A model generated the notes under the pieces. It had not been told where the DNA came from, ran no database searches, and saw nothing but the letters and a program-made list of their open reading frames with translations. A DNA stretch of 23,063 nucleotides, from assembly GCA_001460835.1 (NCBI GenBank), contig CYKH01001637.1:1-23063 (forward strand). The letters are read 5' to 3'. The position numbers were made by a program, and so were the translations under genes. This DNA is from Bodo saltans (lineage: Eukaryota; Euglenozoa; Kinetoplastea; Eubodonida; Bodonidae). The number at the start of each line of letters is the position of its first letter. Within the stretch, counting starts at the first letter, position 1. This document shows positions 1 to 8,047 of this stretch, piece by piece.

Positions 1-1
1 T

Positions 2-1156
2 GACACTGCGCCGGAGTATGAGGTCATAGTTCCGTTGGTTGATGGTGGCGGTGGTGGTGGTGGCGGTTTGAACCAGCTCTCAGCGGTACTCCTTAACATG
101 AACCACCCCCTGCTGCAGAGCCCCCACAACGTTGACCTTCGCAGCATGGTGCGGTACTGCAACATCAGCTCAAGCTCAAGCTCAAGCTCATCTTATCGGG
201 GCGGAGGACTTGAAGAAGGAAATCATCATTCAAAGACCCCCAACAAAGTGTACACACTTGTGGGAGGAGGTGTGCTCCGAAGCGTCCAAGCGGAACTCGA
301 ACACCTTGCTCACCAGCGTAACTTTATCTCTCAATGCTGGGCAACGATGGAGGAAGTGGAGCATCTTGGTTGGGAGCTGCTTCCCTCCGCCACCCCATAC
401 CGAAGTACGACAAGTGCCCCGTTTCGATCATCTCACATTACGACCAAAGATCATGAATCCGTCCGTAGCCGATTCGAAAAGCGTCACACATTTGTCAATA
501 CTGAAGACATTGCGACTGAAATCGACTTTACAGAGTATTTCACATTTGACCACCGCATGTACGATGTGATTCATGGATTCACAATTCCCGCACTTCAAGT
601 GGTGGCGTTTCGGGAGCACCTTCGGCAGATCGGGCTGCTACGTGGCTGTGGGAGGGAGCCATCGCCTGAACTTTCTGAACGGTGCTTGGTGGCGACGGTG
701 GCGGCACGTGCATCATCGTCTGCTTCCAATGCGTTCATCGCACAGCAGAAGGACCATCTCGGGGCTGTGGTAGGAGAGATGCCTCAGAGGAGCTGCTGGC
801 AGTGGTCGGACCTGTGGCGATTCGCCGGAACGGAGGCGGCCATCAAGTATCTGTTTCACAAAGATGCAAACCACAACAACGGCAGTGGCACACCAATGGA
901 ACCAATTTCTATTTTACCTGACGCGTTGCCGTTTGTCCCTCAGAGCAACGGAACACGCGCAGAAGGAGGAACAGAAGGACTGTTTGTTGCTGCACAGACA
1001 AACGACCCAGTGAGCATGATGATCAAGGGTCGAGAGCTCGTAGCGAATGGGAGAACTCGCGGTTCAGGCACGTTTATTCAACGTCGTTTCGGAGCCCGTG
1101 ATAACGTGTTGGAGAACGGAGGCACGCAGCCTGCCCCACTAAAGTTTCGAAAATAA
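2..1156 (+). CDS. Unrecognised protein, 5'-truncated by the window edge
   Basis: The reading frame is already open at base 2 and runs 384 codons to a TAA at 1154-1156, so only the C-terminal part is present. There is no convincing ATG start with a splice acceptor inside the window, so the gene begins upstream. Near the left edge it carries a run of eight Gly (GGT/GGC codons, 44-67) and a run of nine Ser (167-193) made mostly by an AGCTCA hexamer repeat. The remainder is more ordinary globular-looking sequence, with a segment rich in aromatic and acidic residues around 490-600 (TEYFTFDHRMYDVIHGF) and a basic tail ending PLKFRK. I recognise no domain, signal peptide or membrane segment in the visible part. 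The frame is far longer than chance and is followed by a clean pyrimidine tract and the next gene, so it is very likely a real gene. No function can be offered. Confidence 0.75.
   Translation, partial: DTAPEYEVIVPLVDGGGGGGGGLNQLSAVLLNMNHPLLQSPHNVDLRSMVRYCNISSSSSSSSSYRGGGLEEGNHHSKTPNKVYTLVGGGVLRSVQAELEHLAHQRNFISQCWATMEEVEHLGWELLPSATPYRSTTSAPFRSSHITTKDHESVRSRFEKRHTFVNTEDIATEIDFTEYFTFDHRMYDVIHGFTIPALQVVAFREHLRQIGLLRGCGREPSPELSERCLVATVAARASSSASNAFIAQQKDHLGAVVGEMPQRSCWQWSDLWRFAGTEAAIKYLFHKDANHNNGSGTPMEPISILPDALPFVPQSNGTRAEGGTEGLFVAAQTNDPVSMMIKGRELVANGRTRGSGTFIQRRFGARDNVLENGGTQPAPLKFRK
44..67 (+). repeat. GGT/GGC run, Gly8
   Basis: Eight consecutive glycine codons (GGT and GGC) in the frame of the 5'-truncated gene form a trinucleotide repeat. 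Confidence 0.85.
167..190 (+). repeat. (AGCTCA)4 hexanucleotide repeat, poly-Ser
   Basis: Four exact AGCTCA units in frame encode Ser8, extended by a TCT codon to Ser9. The alternation of AGC and TCA, two unrelated Ser codons, shows that expansion was by hexamer slippage. Confidence 0.9.
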
Positions 1157-1259
1157 GAAACGATGCCAGTTCAACGAAGAACATGTTGGTTAGGAAACAT
1201 TGGAACGAGGCAAATATATCTTGCTTTTCTTTTAAAAAATAAATAAAAACAACATCGAT

Positions 1260-1303
1260 TTTTTTCCTCCTCATTTTTCTTTTGCTCGCGATGGCCAACC
1301 AAG
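1260..1303 (+). promoter_or_regulatory. Trans-splice acceptor for the coiled-coil gene
   Basis: A T/C-rich tract (about 1260-1284) is followed by the first AG at 1302-1303, 12 bases before ATG 1316. An out-of-frame ATG at 1291, whose frame ends at 1326 and overlaps the real start, lies upstream of the AG and would be removed by splicing there. Confidence 0.65.
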
Positions 1304-1315
1304 TCGAGAGAAAGA

Positions 1316-3100
1316 ATGATGCTTAACAATCCTTCAGCGACACATAGCGCCGATGGTGCTAACATCGCCGCTCTTCAGCGAAGGCTAGTCCACTACGAAG
1401 ATTTGAATCAACGTCTCAACACTACCCTTCAGCAGCTTGTTCGACTTCCACAAGCGGAACTTGGACAATTTACTGCGCGCATGCAAGACCCTGACATTGC
1501 TGTCCCCCTTTTACAATGCTACGATGCCGCCATTTCAGAGAAACAACAGCTGCTAGACACCGCGAATGCTGACATCACGCGGGCTCGTGTCGCGCTGCGT
1601 GCATCGGAGGCGGGACGTGACGATGCAGTTCATGCCGCTCGTCTTGCGGAAGAACTGGCCAGATCCACTGCGGAACGTCTCCGCGACGACCACGAGCGGT
1701 TTCACTTGCAAACCGAACAAATTCAAACCGAACTCCACCGCATGAAGGAAAAGGCACAGCAGCTCATCGACTCTGAAAGTTCTCTAAAAGCGCAGTTAGT
1801 CACTGAGAAGCAGCGAAGCACGGACCTGGCGGAAGCTCTGGAAAGAGCACGTGGAGACGCACACGGCGCTGCAGAGACGTTAGAACACGCGCAACGAAAG
1901 TTAAAAGCAAACCGATTGCAAGACAATGAGGAGCGGTATGTGTCGGAAACCCAAAAAGTACAACTGCAGTTGATTGCAAAAGAAAATGACGATAAACTTG
2001 CAGAAATTGAACGATTGCGAGGAAAAATGGTGTCGGCCCTCCGCCAGCAGCAAGATAACCACACAACCCACCTGCGGATTGTGGAGGACCGTCACCGTGC
2101 GGTGGTAGAAGCACTTCGCGATGAGCTTCGTACTCAGGAGGTTCACATGCTGAAACTACGTGCCCAACTTGCACGGGCTGATGTTTCTTCGCCTCTCGGC
2201 GGTGGTGGGCAGCTTGTCAAAAGTGCAACCGAAGTTCTGGAATCCCAATCCCGTGCCGCTCAAGCCGTTGAGATCAAGCGACTGTATTCAGAACTTTCCA
2301 CTGCGCAGCTGCAGCGCGATGAGGCAACGTACCGTTACGACCAACTTGTCGCTTCAAGGAAATCCGACTCCGATGATCGCGTTGCCGAGCTTCGAAGGGA
2401 GTTGGAGCATCAACGAGCTCGCGTGAAAGATGCCGAAGATCGTGTTGCGCAGCTCCAAGCAGAGGTGTCGTCCACCAAAGACCACCTGAGAGCGCAGAAA
2501 GAGAAATGCAAAACGTTATCGTCCGAGATGCACATTGTTGTCTCTGAGAGAGACTCCGCTGCGAGACGCGCAGAAGAAGGTAAGAAGGCGCTTGTTCGGT
2601 CTGAGGCCCTCGTGGACCAGCTGCGAGCGGAGAAGAATGACGCCGTAGCGCACGAAAAGCGTGCTGTACTATCACTCGAACGTCGAACCGCGGAAGCTCG
2701 TCAGGTAGAAACCAACGCGCATGACGTGCTGAAGCAGGCTACGGAGGATTCCCAACGCCAGCTAGATGGCTTGCGAAATCAAATCAATGATTTGCAACTC
2801 GCAAAGCATGAACTTGCGGCTCAGTTGCAAGAACGTGATCGCGCATACGAGGCTCAAACGGGAAAGATGGAGAAAATGTCGTTGGGCCTTCAGGCATGCA
2901 AAGAGCAGCTTGTGCAGTGCGACGAGCGGCTGGTGGCATTTCATCAACAAGAGCAACAGTGGAAGCGTGACGGAAGGCAACTTGCACTAGTCATTGAGCA
3001 GCTCCGGATGGAAGCGATGCGCTTACAAAAGGATCGCGATCGAGCGCTGCAAGAGCTGAAGCACAGCAGCAGCGCGCAGCACCATACTCTTCGTCGATAA
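1316..3100 (+). CDS. Long coiled-coil protein
   Basis: 594 codons from ATG to TAA. Almost the whole protein from about residue 20 to 590 reads as heptad-patterned helix, with leucine/alanine core positions and very high Glu, Gln, Arg and Lys and few prolines (for example RRELEHQRARVKDAEDRV and DGLRNQINDLQLAKHEL). There is no transmembrane segment or signal peptide. The only likely break is a Gly-rich stretch near residue 298 (SSPLGGGGQL). A rod of this kind is typical of cytoskeletal, basal-body or flagellar proteins of kinetoplastids, but no family-specific motif is visible, so that role is inference. The start at 1316 is preferred because the likely trans-splice AG (1302-1303) lies 12 bases upstream and excludes the out-of-frame ATG at 1291. 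Pericentrin/CCDC-type proteins and myosin-tail-like proteins are equally possible relatives. Confidence 0.85.
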   Translation: MMLNNPSATHSADGANIAALQRRLVHYEDLNQRLNTTLQQLVRLPQAELGQFTARMQDPDIAVPLLQCYDAAISEKQQLLDTANADITRARVALRASEAGRDDAVHAARLAEELARSTAERLRDDHERFHLQTEQIQTELHRMKEKAQQLIDSESSLKAQLVTEKQRSTDLAEALERARGDAHGAAETLEHAQRKLKANRLQDNEERYVSETQKVQLQLIAKENDDKLAEIERLRGKMVSALRQQQDNHTTHLRIVEDRHRAVVEALRDELRTQEVHMLKLRAQLARADVSSPLGGGGQLVKSATEVLESQSRAAQAVEIKRLYSELSTAQLQRDEATYRYDQLVASRKSDSDDRVAELRRELEHQRARVKDAEDRVAQLQAEVSSTKDHLRAQKEKCKTLSSEMHIVVSERDSAARRAEEGKKALVRSEALVDQLRAEKNDAVAHEKRAVLSLERRTAEARQVETNAHDVLKQATEDSQRQLDGLRNQINDLQLAKHELAAQLQERDRAYEAQTGKMEKMSLGLQACKEQLVQCDERLVAFHQQEQQWKRDGRQLALVIEQLRMEAMRLQKDRDRALQELKHSSSAQHHTLRR

Positions 3101-3583
3101 ATCGCATACACACTCTCATCATGAATTGATCGAGACTCAGCGAGAGAGGAGAGCAATGCCACTGTACATCAATTTACAACAGGTTGCACAGGTTTACAAT
3201 GTGAGCAACATCAGCCCAGCACAAAGAAGAATGTCATCACATTTGTACAGTGCCGTTTTTGAGAATAGACACACCCGTCCACTGAGAAGCGACAAATCAG
3301 CAGTTAGGCGAAAGCAGTTATTAGAAATCGCACGACCGCGGCTTTTTTTTTTTGTTAGACGACCCTTCCACCTTTCCTGTATTTTTTTTTTTGCGTGTCG
3401 TTTTTTCACTAGAAGTTGTGGCAATTTTTCCCCCGGTTCTATGATTGCACGCGTGCGACTTTTCGCTATGCAGGCTCTTTGTCTTGCACACCACATACAC
3501 ACACACACACAACAGGAATAAGAAGAATACACGCTCTTTTCTTTGATCACGCAGCATCGCTTTACAGTTGGGAGGTCGCATCG
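3101..3583. other. Intergenic region, no gene seen
   Basis: It contains two T11 runs (3343-3353, 3382-3392) and a CA-rich microsatellite (about 3491-3513). Nothing coding is supported: the frames that cross it run through the homopolymers. Acceptor AGs at 3553-3554 and 3566-3567 follow a CT-rich stretch (3531-3545) and serve the gene starting at 3584. It presumably holds the 3' UTR of the coiled-coil gene and its polyadenylation site. Confidence 0.6.
3531..3567 (+). promoter_or_regulatory. Trans-splice acceptor region for the gene at 3584
   Basis: A CTCTTTTCTTT tract is followed by AG at 3553-3554 and again at 3566-3567. No ATG intervenes before 3584, so either gives the same protein. Confidence 0.5.
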
Positions 3584-4798
3584 ATGCACTCTTCTACATC
3601 GTTGCCACCACTTGGTCCTGCTGGCAGCATGCGTCGATCAACGCAACTGTCCTCGAACAACAACAACAACAACAACAACAATCCTCATACACTTCAGCAG
3701 CAGCGGCCAGCGCGTGCGCATCAGCTCTACCTACAGCGACCTGGATCAGTTGAGGGCGACATTCACATGCTGAGCAATCTGCGTCGAAGAATGCAAATCA
3801 CACACGAACTTTTCGATCACATCTTACAAGATGAGCACAAACAGCGGTATCAGCTTTACGAAGAATTTGAAATGCGGTGGAAATCAATACTATCGATGTG
3901 GGCCAGTGGCGGTGCGCAAGTTCGATATCGTGAGGAGCTGCGAGAAAAGGTGAAGGTGCAGTCGGCTCTCACTGAAAAGGTTCATGCACTGTTCGAAGTG
4001 AGTATGATGGAAGAGAAAACGCAAAAAGCGAAAAAGAAAGAAAACGAACTTGCGAAGAAGCGCAACAAAGCACAAAGAGTTCGAGATGCGCGACCATCGG
4101 ATCTGCGACCCCGGCGCAGTTCTAGAGTCGCCGGAGGCGCTGGCGACATACCGTCGGCCTTTATTGTGTCGTCTACCTCCTCGACACCCGTTCCGGTGGT
4201 AGCGGGGGAAGAGGATGAACACAACGACCATCACCGCCCCTACCACAACAGCGACGACGGCAACAACGTTTGGGAACAGCAACGGCAATCCAAAACAAAC
4301 CCAACGACGAATTTCCTCTCTCAACCGACTTGGTCGCCGGAGATGGAAGAGCGCTACCACCACACACAAGCCCGCAGAGCGGAGGATCACCATCGTCGCT
4401 ACAAGTGCGATATCACAAAGAAAATATCCGTTGCCATTCACGCGACCAGCGTGCGGGAGGAAGAAACGGCTCTCCGACGAGAACGAATCGTACAACGGGC
4501 CATCGGACTGCACGATAACCGTCGCCGAGTAGAAGACGTAAGGCGGGCACAATCTCTCACCCCCACGGCGTTCTTACAACTTCCCCCCCTGCGCGAGGTC
4601 TTCGCGGATGATGTCCTTGCATTTGACGCGCCAACTCTCATGTCACGCCATTATCACAGCACGTATCGTCCCAGCGGTGGTGGTGTCGGTGGTGACAGTG
4701 GCATGCTGCTCAGTAGTAGCAGTGCCATGAGGGACCGACGAAGTAGAGAGCCAACGATCAGCGACCGCTCGGTCGATGTGGGTATCGGCACAGACTGA
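3584..4798 (+). CDS. Unrecognised basic protein with Asn run and short charged helix
   Basis: 404 codons from ATG 3584. The frame is open further upstream, but that part crosses T runs and a CA microsatellite and has no ATG that fits a splice acceptor; 3584 is the first ATG after AGs at 3553-3554 and 3566-3567. Near the N-terminus is a run of nine Asn (3656-3682) followed by a Gln-containing stretch. Residues about 65-165 form a charged helical region (ITHELFDHILQDEHKQRYQL, then a Lys/Glu-rich segment around KKKENELAKKRNKAQ). The rest is Arg/Ser/His-rich and probably disordered, with a second helical stretch near REEETALRRERI and a Ser/Gly-rich tail ending DVGIGTD. No enzyme or membrane motif is seen. 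It could be a cytoskeleton-associated protein, but this is only a guess from the helix-plus-disorder composition. Confidence 0.75.
   Translation: MHSSTSLPPLGPAGSMRRSTQLSSNNNNNNNNNPHTLQQQRPARAHQLYLQRPGSVEGDIHMLSNLRRRMQITHELFDHILQDEHKQRYQLYEEFEMRWKSILSMWASGGAQVRYREELREKVKVQSALTEKVHALFEVSMMEEKTQKAKKKENELAKKRNKAQRVRDARPSDLRPRRSSRVAGGAGDIPSAFIVSSTSSTPVPVVAGEEDEHNDHHRPYHNSDDGNNVWEQQRQSKTNPTTNFLSQPTWSPEMEERYHHTQARRAEDHHRRYKCDITKKISVAIHATSVREEETALRRERIVQRAIGLHDNRRRVEDVRRAQSLTPTAFLQLPPLREVFADDVLAFDAPTLMSRHYHSTYRPSGGGVGGDSGMLLSSSSAMRDRRSREPTISDRSVDVGIGTD
3656..3682 (+). repeat. (AAC)8 plus AAT, Asn9
   Basis: Eight AAC and one AAT codon encode Asn9 near the N-terminus of the gene at 3584. In the next frame the same run would encode poly-Gln. 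Confidence 0.9.
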
Positions 4799-5228
4799 TT
4801 TTTTGTTTGTTGTGGCTGTGTGAAACTTGACGATGGTTTTACTCAGTGAGAAAAAGGCCACGGAACTCAAATATCGAGAGAATGATGCTTTGGGTCATTT
4901 TTGTATATTTTTTTGTTGTCTCAGTTTGTTGATGCACATGACGCAATTGTGATGCCCCCCAAAAAGTTGGCCTCCTTCGTGAATGCACATTCATGGTGTG
5001 TGTTGTTTTTCTTATGACTTTTTTTTTTTTTTTTTGACGAGGGAAAAAAAGGAGGTGAGGAACATAGAAAAACAGATTTGCGAAAAGCAAATTGATAGTC
5101 AGAGAAAAGAGGAGAACTCTTGAAAAAAAAATAATCAAATACGAGGGAAGTTCCCTTTTTATTTTTTTTTCAGCCCAGTTTACAGTGTAGTGTATTTCTT
5201 TTTCCCCCTTCGCGTGTAAAAATAACTA
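4799..5228. other. Intergenic region, no gene seen
   Basis: It holds the 3' UTR of the upstream gene, a T17 run (5019-5035), an A/G-rich stretch and then the T-rich acceptor tract for the gene at 5229. No frame of credible length or composition was found on either strand. Confidence 0.6.
5146..5173 (+). promoter_or_regulatory. Trans-splice acceptor for the lipid-anchored protein gene
   Basis: A strong CT tract ends TTTTTTTTTCAG with AG at 5172-5173. The next ATG is 5229, supporting that start and therefore the N-terminal lipidation motif. Confidence 0.7.
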
Positions 5229-7565
5229 ATGGGCTCTTGCAGTTCCATTCACGCGACCGCTCAGCACGATGAAACACAAGAAGAACCGAAGGCACATTCC
5301 ACCAGAGACCACCGCCACCACAGCAATGCAACAACAATAAGTAGCAGTGCATCGCCCAACAACAACCATAAGCGACAAACTATGTCAGTGGATCTTCTCA
5401 CTGGTACATCCGACAACACGTTTGTGGTGCACGACGATCACAAAGAAGGGGGAGGAGGATCAAATGCAACAACTGAGGAGGAGCAGCGACGACGTCGGGT
5501 GAGCGAGATTCAACATGCATCTTCTTCGCCTATTGTGCCTCATCTTAACAGACACCATACATTGCCCCCGTTACGCCAAGCTGAGGAGGGAACGATGATC
5601 GCACTTGGGATAAAAGTCAGCGATAATAATATCAGCGGCGTCGTCGCATCACCCCACCACGCAACATCAACGAACATGGCCTCAAACACTTTTTTACGAG
5701 AAGTCAACTCTGAAGACGCATTCCCTGAAGGCGACCGAGGTGGCGGGAGAGGTGGCGCTGCTGACGGGGTCCACGAGAGTTCCGTTCGGACTGCAGAGCT
5801 CTCCTCCCCCACAGTAGTGATGGCTCAGCACCAAACACCACAACAACTGCAACAAGAGCAGCAACATCAACCGATGCGGCAACGAAGGTCGTCGAACCCT
5901 CTCCAAGATTCCACGAACTCAAATGTTGTCCCTGCGCTGCCACCACCGACCCGCGCCAATATTAACAGCGGAACGTCGCAGCTCGATGACATCGCTGCCA
6001 TCACTCCATCGTCTGTGACGACAACAACAACGAGAGGAAGCTATCGGCGACGACGTCACACGAACATCAGCGACCCCCAACAGTCTCGCCGTGGAGGACG
6101 AAGGAGGCGGCACACGGCAGTATCTGTCGGCCCCCCTCCCACCACCGTCGCCAGCGGTAAGGTGATGGACCCATCATCCTTCTCATCCGTTGCGATTCGT
6201 GGTTCCATCAACCCGGCACTGCTGTATCCCAGTGATGATGAGGACTGCTGGCACCGAGACACGAGTGCTGTGGTTGGGGGGTCTGGGGGCGTGGTAGTGG
6301 AGGAACGAGGCCTTGTCGATGGCGTGCATGACGAGGTTGCGTATGAGCAGCATCATCGCCCCGCGCCCCCAATTTCACTACCACACAACCATACGCCGTC
6401 ACCCTCGCTCGCTGCTGAAGCGGGGGGACCAAGGGACGCCCTGTCCCAACATAGTCATCATCACCCAGGAGTCTCACTCTCCACGTCGTCGCCGACAACA
6501 GGGGAGCTATTTGCTGCGTCGTGCGCTTCTCCATCAGTGCTTGTACCTGGAGGCGTTGGTGGCGCGTTCTTATCAGGGCATGCGTCCCCAGACGTCCTTG
6601 GTGGTGGCAACACGTTGCAAAAGAGCAACCGATCCCGGCCGCAGCCTTTGGATGATCCTGCAGCATTCCAACACGTGTCGTCTTTGATGTTTGTGTCTGG
6701 TAGATTGTCACTCACCACCACGGAAGATGCGATGGCAGCGTACCCACTGCCCCACAGTCCGGAGCGAGGGGGTGGAGGTTGGGGGCCCACCACCACCACG
6801 TCGTCGGCTGGGGGTCATCATCACAACGGCGGTGCGCGTGTCTCGGCAAGCAGCGCTTCTGGAGGTGCCAATGGCAGTATGAGCCTTCTCCCCCATCCGC
6901 CAAACCAACTACCAATGTCCTACTCCCATGTGAATGTTCCACCACAACCGCAACAGTCGTTTAGTGCGTCGTTAAGCCTTTTCGCAGGGCATCGACTATC
7001 GTTCGAATCCCAGTCAACACGGACAGACAGCAGTCGACCGTCACAAGGATCCGCAGTGCCCCCAAGCATTGCATCCACGCAGATTGGGGTGGAGGGGGGC
7101 GACGACAGTCGAAACAGAATATTTGGGAATGGGACAACAGCAAGCGGCCCCCACTATTCGTCGTCGTCGTCCACTACCACCACCACGACACTCAATGGGC
7201 ACACCGCTGCATCCAGCAGCAGTGTCTCATCCCCTCCCCAGACCAACACAGCAGCATCGTCGTCGTCGCCTACCGCTGCTGCCGCTACCCATCACGCCGC
7301 CGTCACAAGCCTCCTCCTTGCCAATGCGCTAGACCACCATCACGACGGTGGTGGCACCATGCGCAGGGAACTTCTTGTCGACGCTATCCCGCCGCTACTG
7401 CAACGCAGCATCGTCGATGGGGGAGGAGATGGGCATGCCGGTGAGTTGGCCATGTCGGTGCATGATGAAGTGAACTCGGACGATGATGACGATGACAGCA
7501 GTCGGCAGCACCACGAACGAGGAGGAGGTGGTCCGGCACCAATTCCATCATTTTGCCGACCCTAG
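5229..7565 (+). CDS. Low-complexity protein with N-terminal myristoylation/palmitoylation signal
   Basis: 778 codons from ATG to TAG. The N-terminus MGSCSS has Gly2 and Ser6, which fits the N-myristoyltransferase pattern, plus Cys4 next to the myristoylation site, which fits palmitoylation. In kinetoplastids this combination directs proteins to the flagellar or plasma membrane (calflagins and small myristoylated proteins are known examples), so membrane attachment is a reasonable inference. The rest is Ser, His, Gly, Pro and Thr rich with no recognisable fold. A basic motif occurs twice, YRRRRHTNIS and GRRRRHTAVS (bases about 6040-6125), and resembles tandem basophilic-kinase target sites. 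An acidic run of six Asp lies near the C-terminus (about 7478-7497). The start is the first ATG after the acceptor AG at 5172-5173, which places the lipidation motif exactly at residue 1. It is probably a membrane-tethered disordered scaffold or phosphoprotein; function unknown. Confidence 0.75.
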   Translation: MGSCSSIHATAQHDETQEEPKAHSTRDHRHHSNATTISSSASPNNNHKRQTMSVDLLTGTSDNTFVVHDDHKEGGGGSNATTEEEQRRRRVSEIQHASSSPIVPHLNRHHTLPPLRQAEEGTMIALGIKVSDNNISGVVASPHHATSTNMASNTFLREVNSEDAFPEGDRGGGRGGAADGVHESSVRTAELSSPTVVMAQHQTPQQLQQEQQHQPMRQRRSSNPLQDSTNSNVVPALPPPTRANINSGTSQLDDIAAITPSSVTTTTTRGSYRRRRHTNISDPQQSRRGGRRRRHTAVSVGPPPTTVASGKVMDPSSFSSVAIRGSINPALLYPSDDEDCWHRDTSAVVGGSGGVVVEERGLVDGVHDEVAYEQHHRPAPPISLPHNHTPSPSLAAEAGGPRDALSQHSHHHPGVSLSTSSPTTGELFAASCASPSVLVPGGVGGAFLSGHASPDVLGGGNTLQKSNRSRPQPLDDPAAFQHVSSLMFVSGRLSLTTTEDAMAAYPLPHSPERGGGGWGPTTTTSSAGGHHHNGGARVSASSASGGANGSMSLLPHPPNQLPMSYSHVNVPPQPQQSFSASLSLFAGHRLSFESQSTRTDSSRPSQGSAVPPSIASTQIGVEGGDDSRNRIFGNGTTASGPHYSSSSSTTTTTTLNGHTAASSSSVSSPPQTNTAASSSSPTAAAATHHAAVTSLLLANALDHHHDGGGTMRRELLVDAIPPLLQRSIVDGGGDGHAGELAMSVHDEVNSDDDDDDSSRQHHERGGGGPAPIPSFCRP

Positions 7566-8047
7566 CACAGTTTTTTTTTTCTTCTTTCGAAGAACAAAGA
7601 GAACTAGCACTCGACTCGAGTTAATGCTCGCCCCCACTCAAAACCCCATTTCTGTTTTGTTAAAGTACGTGTTGAGCCGTAAGGCTCAGGTGCAACGTTT
7701 CGTGAGCCTATTATTCCTGTTTCCTCGTTGTGCTGACGTAGAAGGACAAAACCCAATGTAAAGGCAAGTAATGGCAGAAGTACTGATTTTGCGAGAAAAC
7801 AAAATAGTGCCAAGCAACGCAGCTGAACAAGCATAGCCGGCACGGCGTTTTTGCTCGACGTGTATCTCGATGCACGTAGTGTAAAAGTCTGTACAACAAA
7901 ACAAACAAACAAATGAAAAAAGGAACCTCATTCATCGTAACACAATTTTTTAGTTTATTTTTTCATCCTGCTTTTTTTTTCTTTTTTTTTGCAACTGCTG
8001 GACCATCAAGGATTGGGGCGGATCGGCTTGTTACTTGCGAACGTAAC
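7566..8047. other. Intergenic region, no gene seen
   Basis: It has a T10 run at 7571-7580, an ACAA-type repeat near 7896-7913 and two T9 runs (7972-7980, 7982-7990). Frames crossing it begin or run through the homopolymers and are not credible. It contains the 3' UTR of the upstream gene and the acceptor region of the next. Confidence 0.6.
7972..8010 (+). promoter_or_regulatory. Trans-splice acceptor for the gene at 8048
   Basis: Two T9 runs separated by C are followed by the first AG at 8009-8010. The next ATG is 8048, just before the membrane anchor. Confidence 0.7.

Noticed and set aside
132-569. 145-codon frame with an Ala-Gln repeat
   Set aside because: It is a shadow of the 5'-truncated gene. 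The Ala-Gln repeat is the AGCTCA hexamer read in another frame.
3126-3521. 131-codon + strand frame between two genes
   Set aside because: No ATG start at its head, runs through two T11 tracts giving Phe-rich filler and a CA microsatellite, and has no matching acceptor site.
3890-4552. 220-codon minus-strand frame with hydrophobic stretches
   Set aside because: It is entirely antisense to the gene at 3584, in which codon pattern and splice signal favour the + strand. The Val/Phe-rich sequence is the complement of the Asn/Asp/Lys-rich codons.
7483-7761. 92-codon frame over the end of the low-complexity gene
   Set aside because: It passes through the T10 run after the stop codon and has no acceptor or domain.
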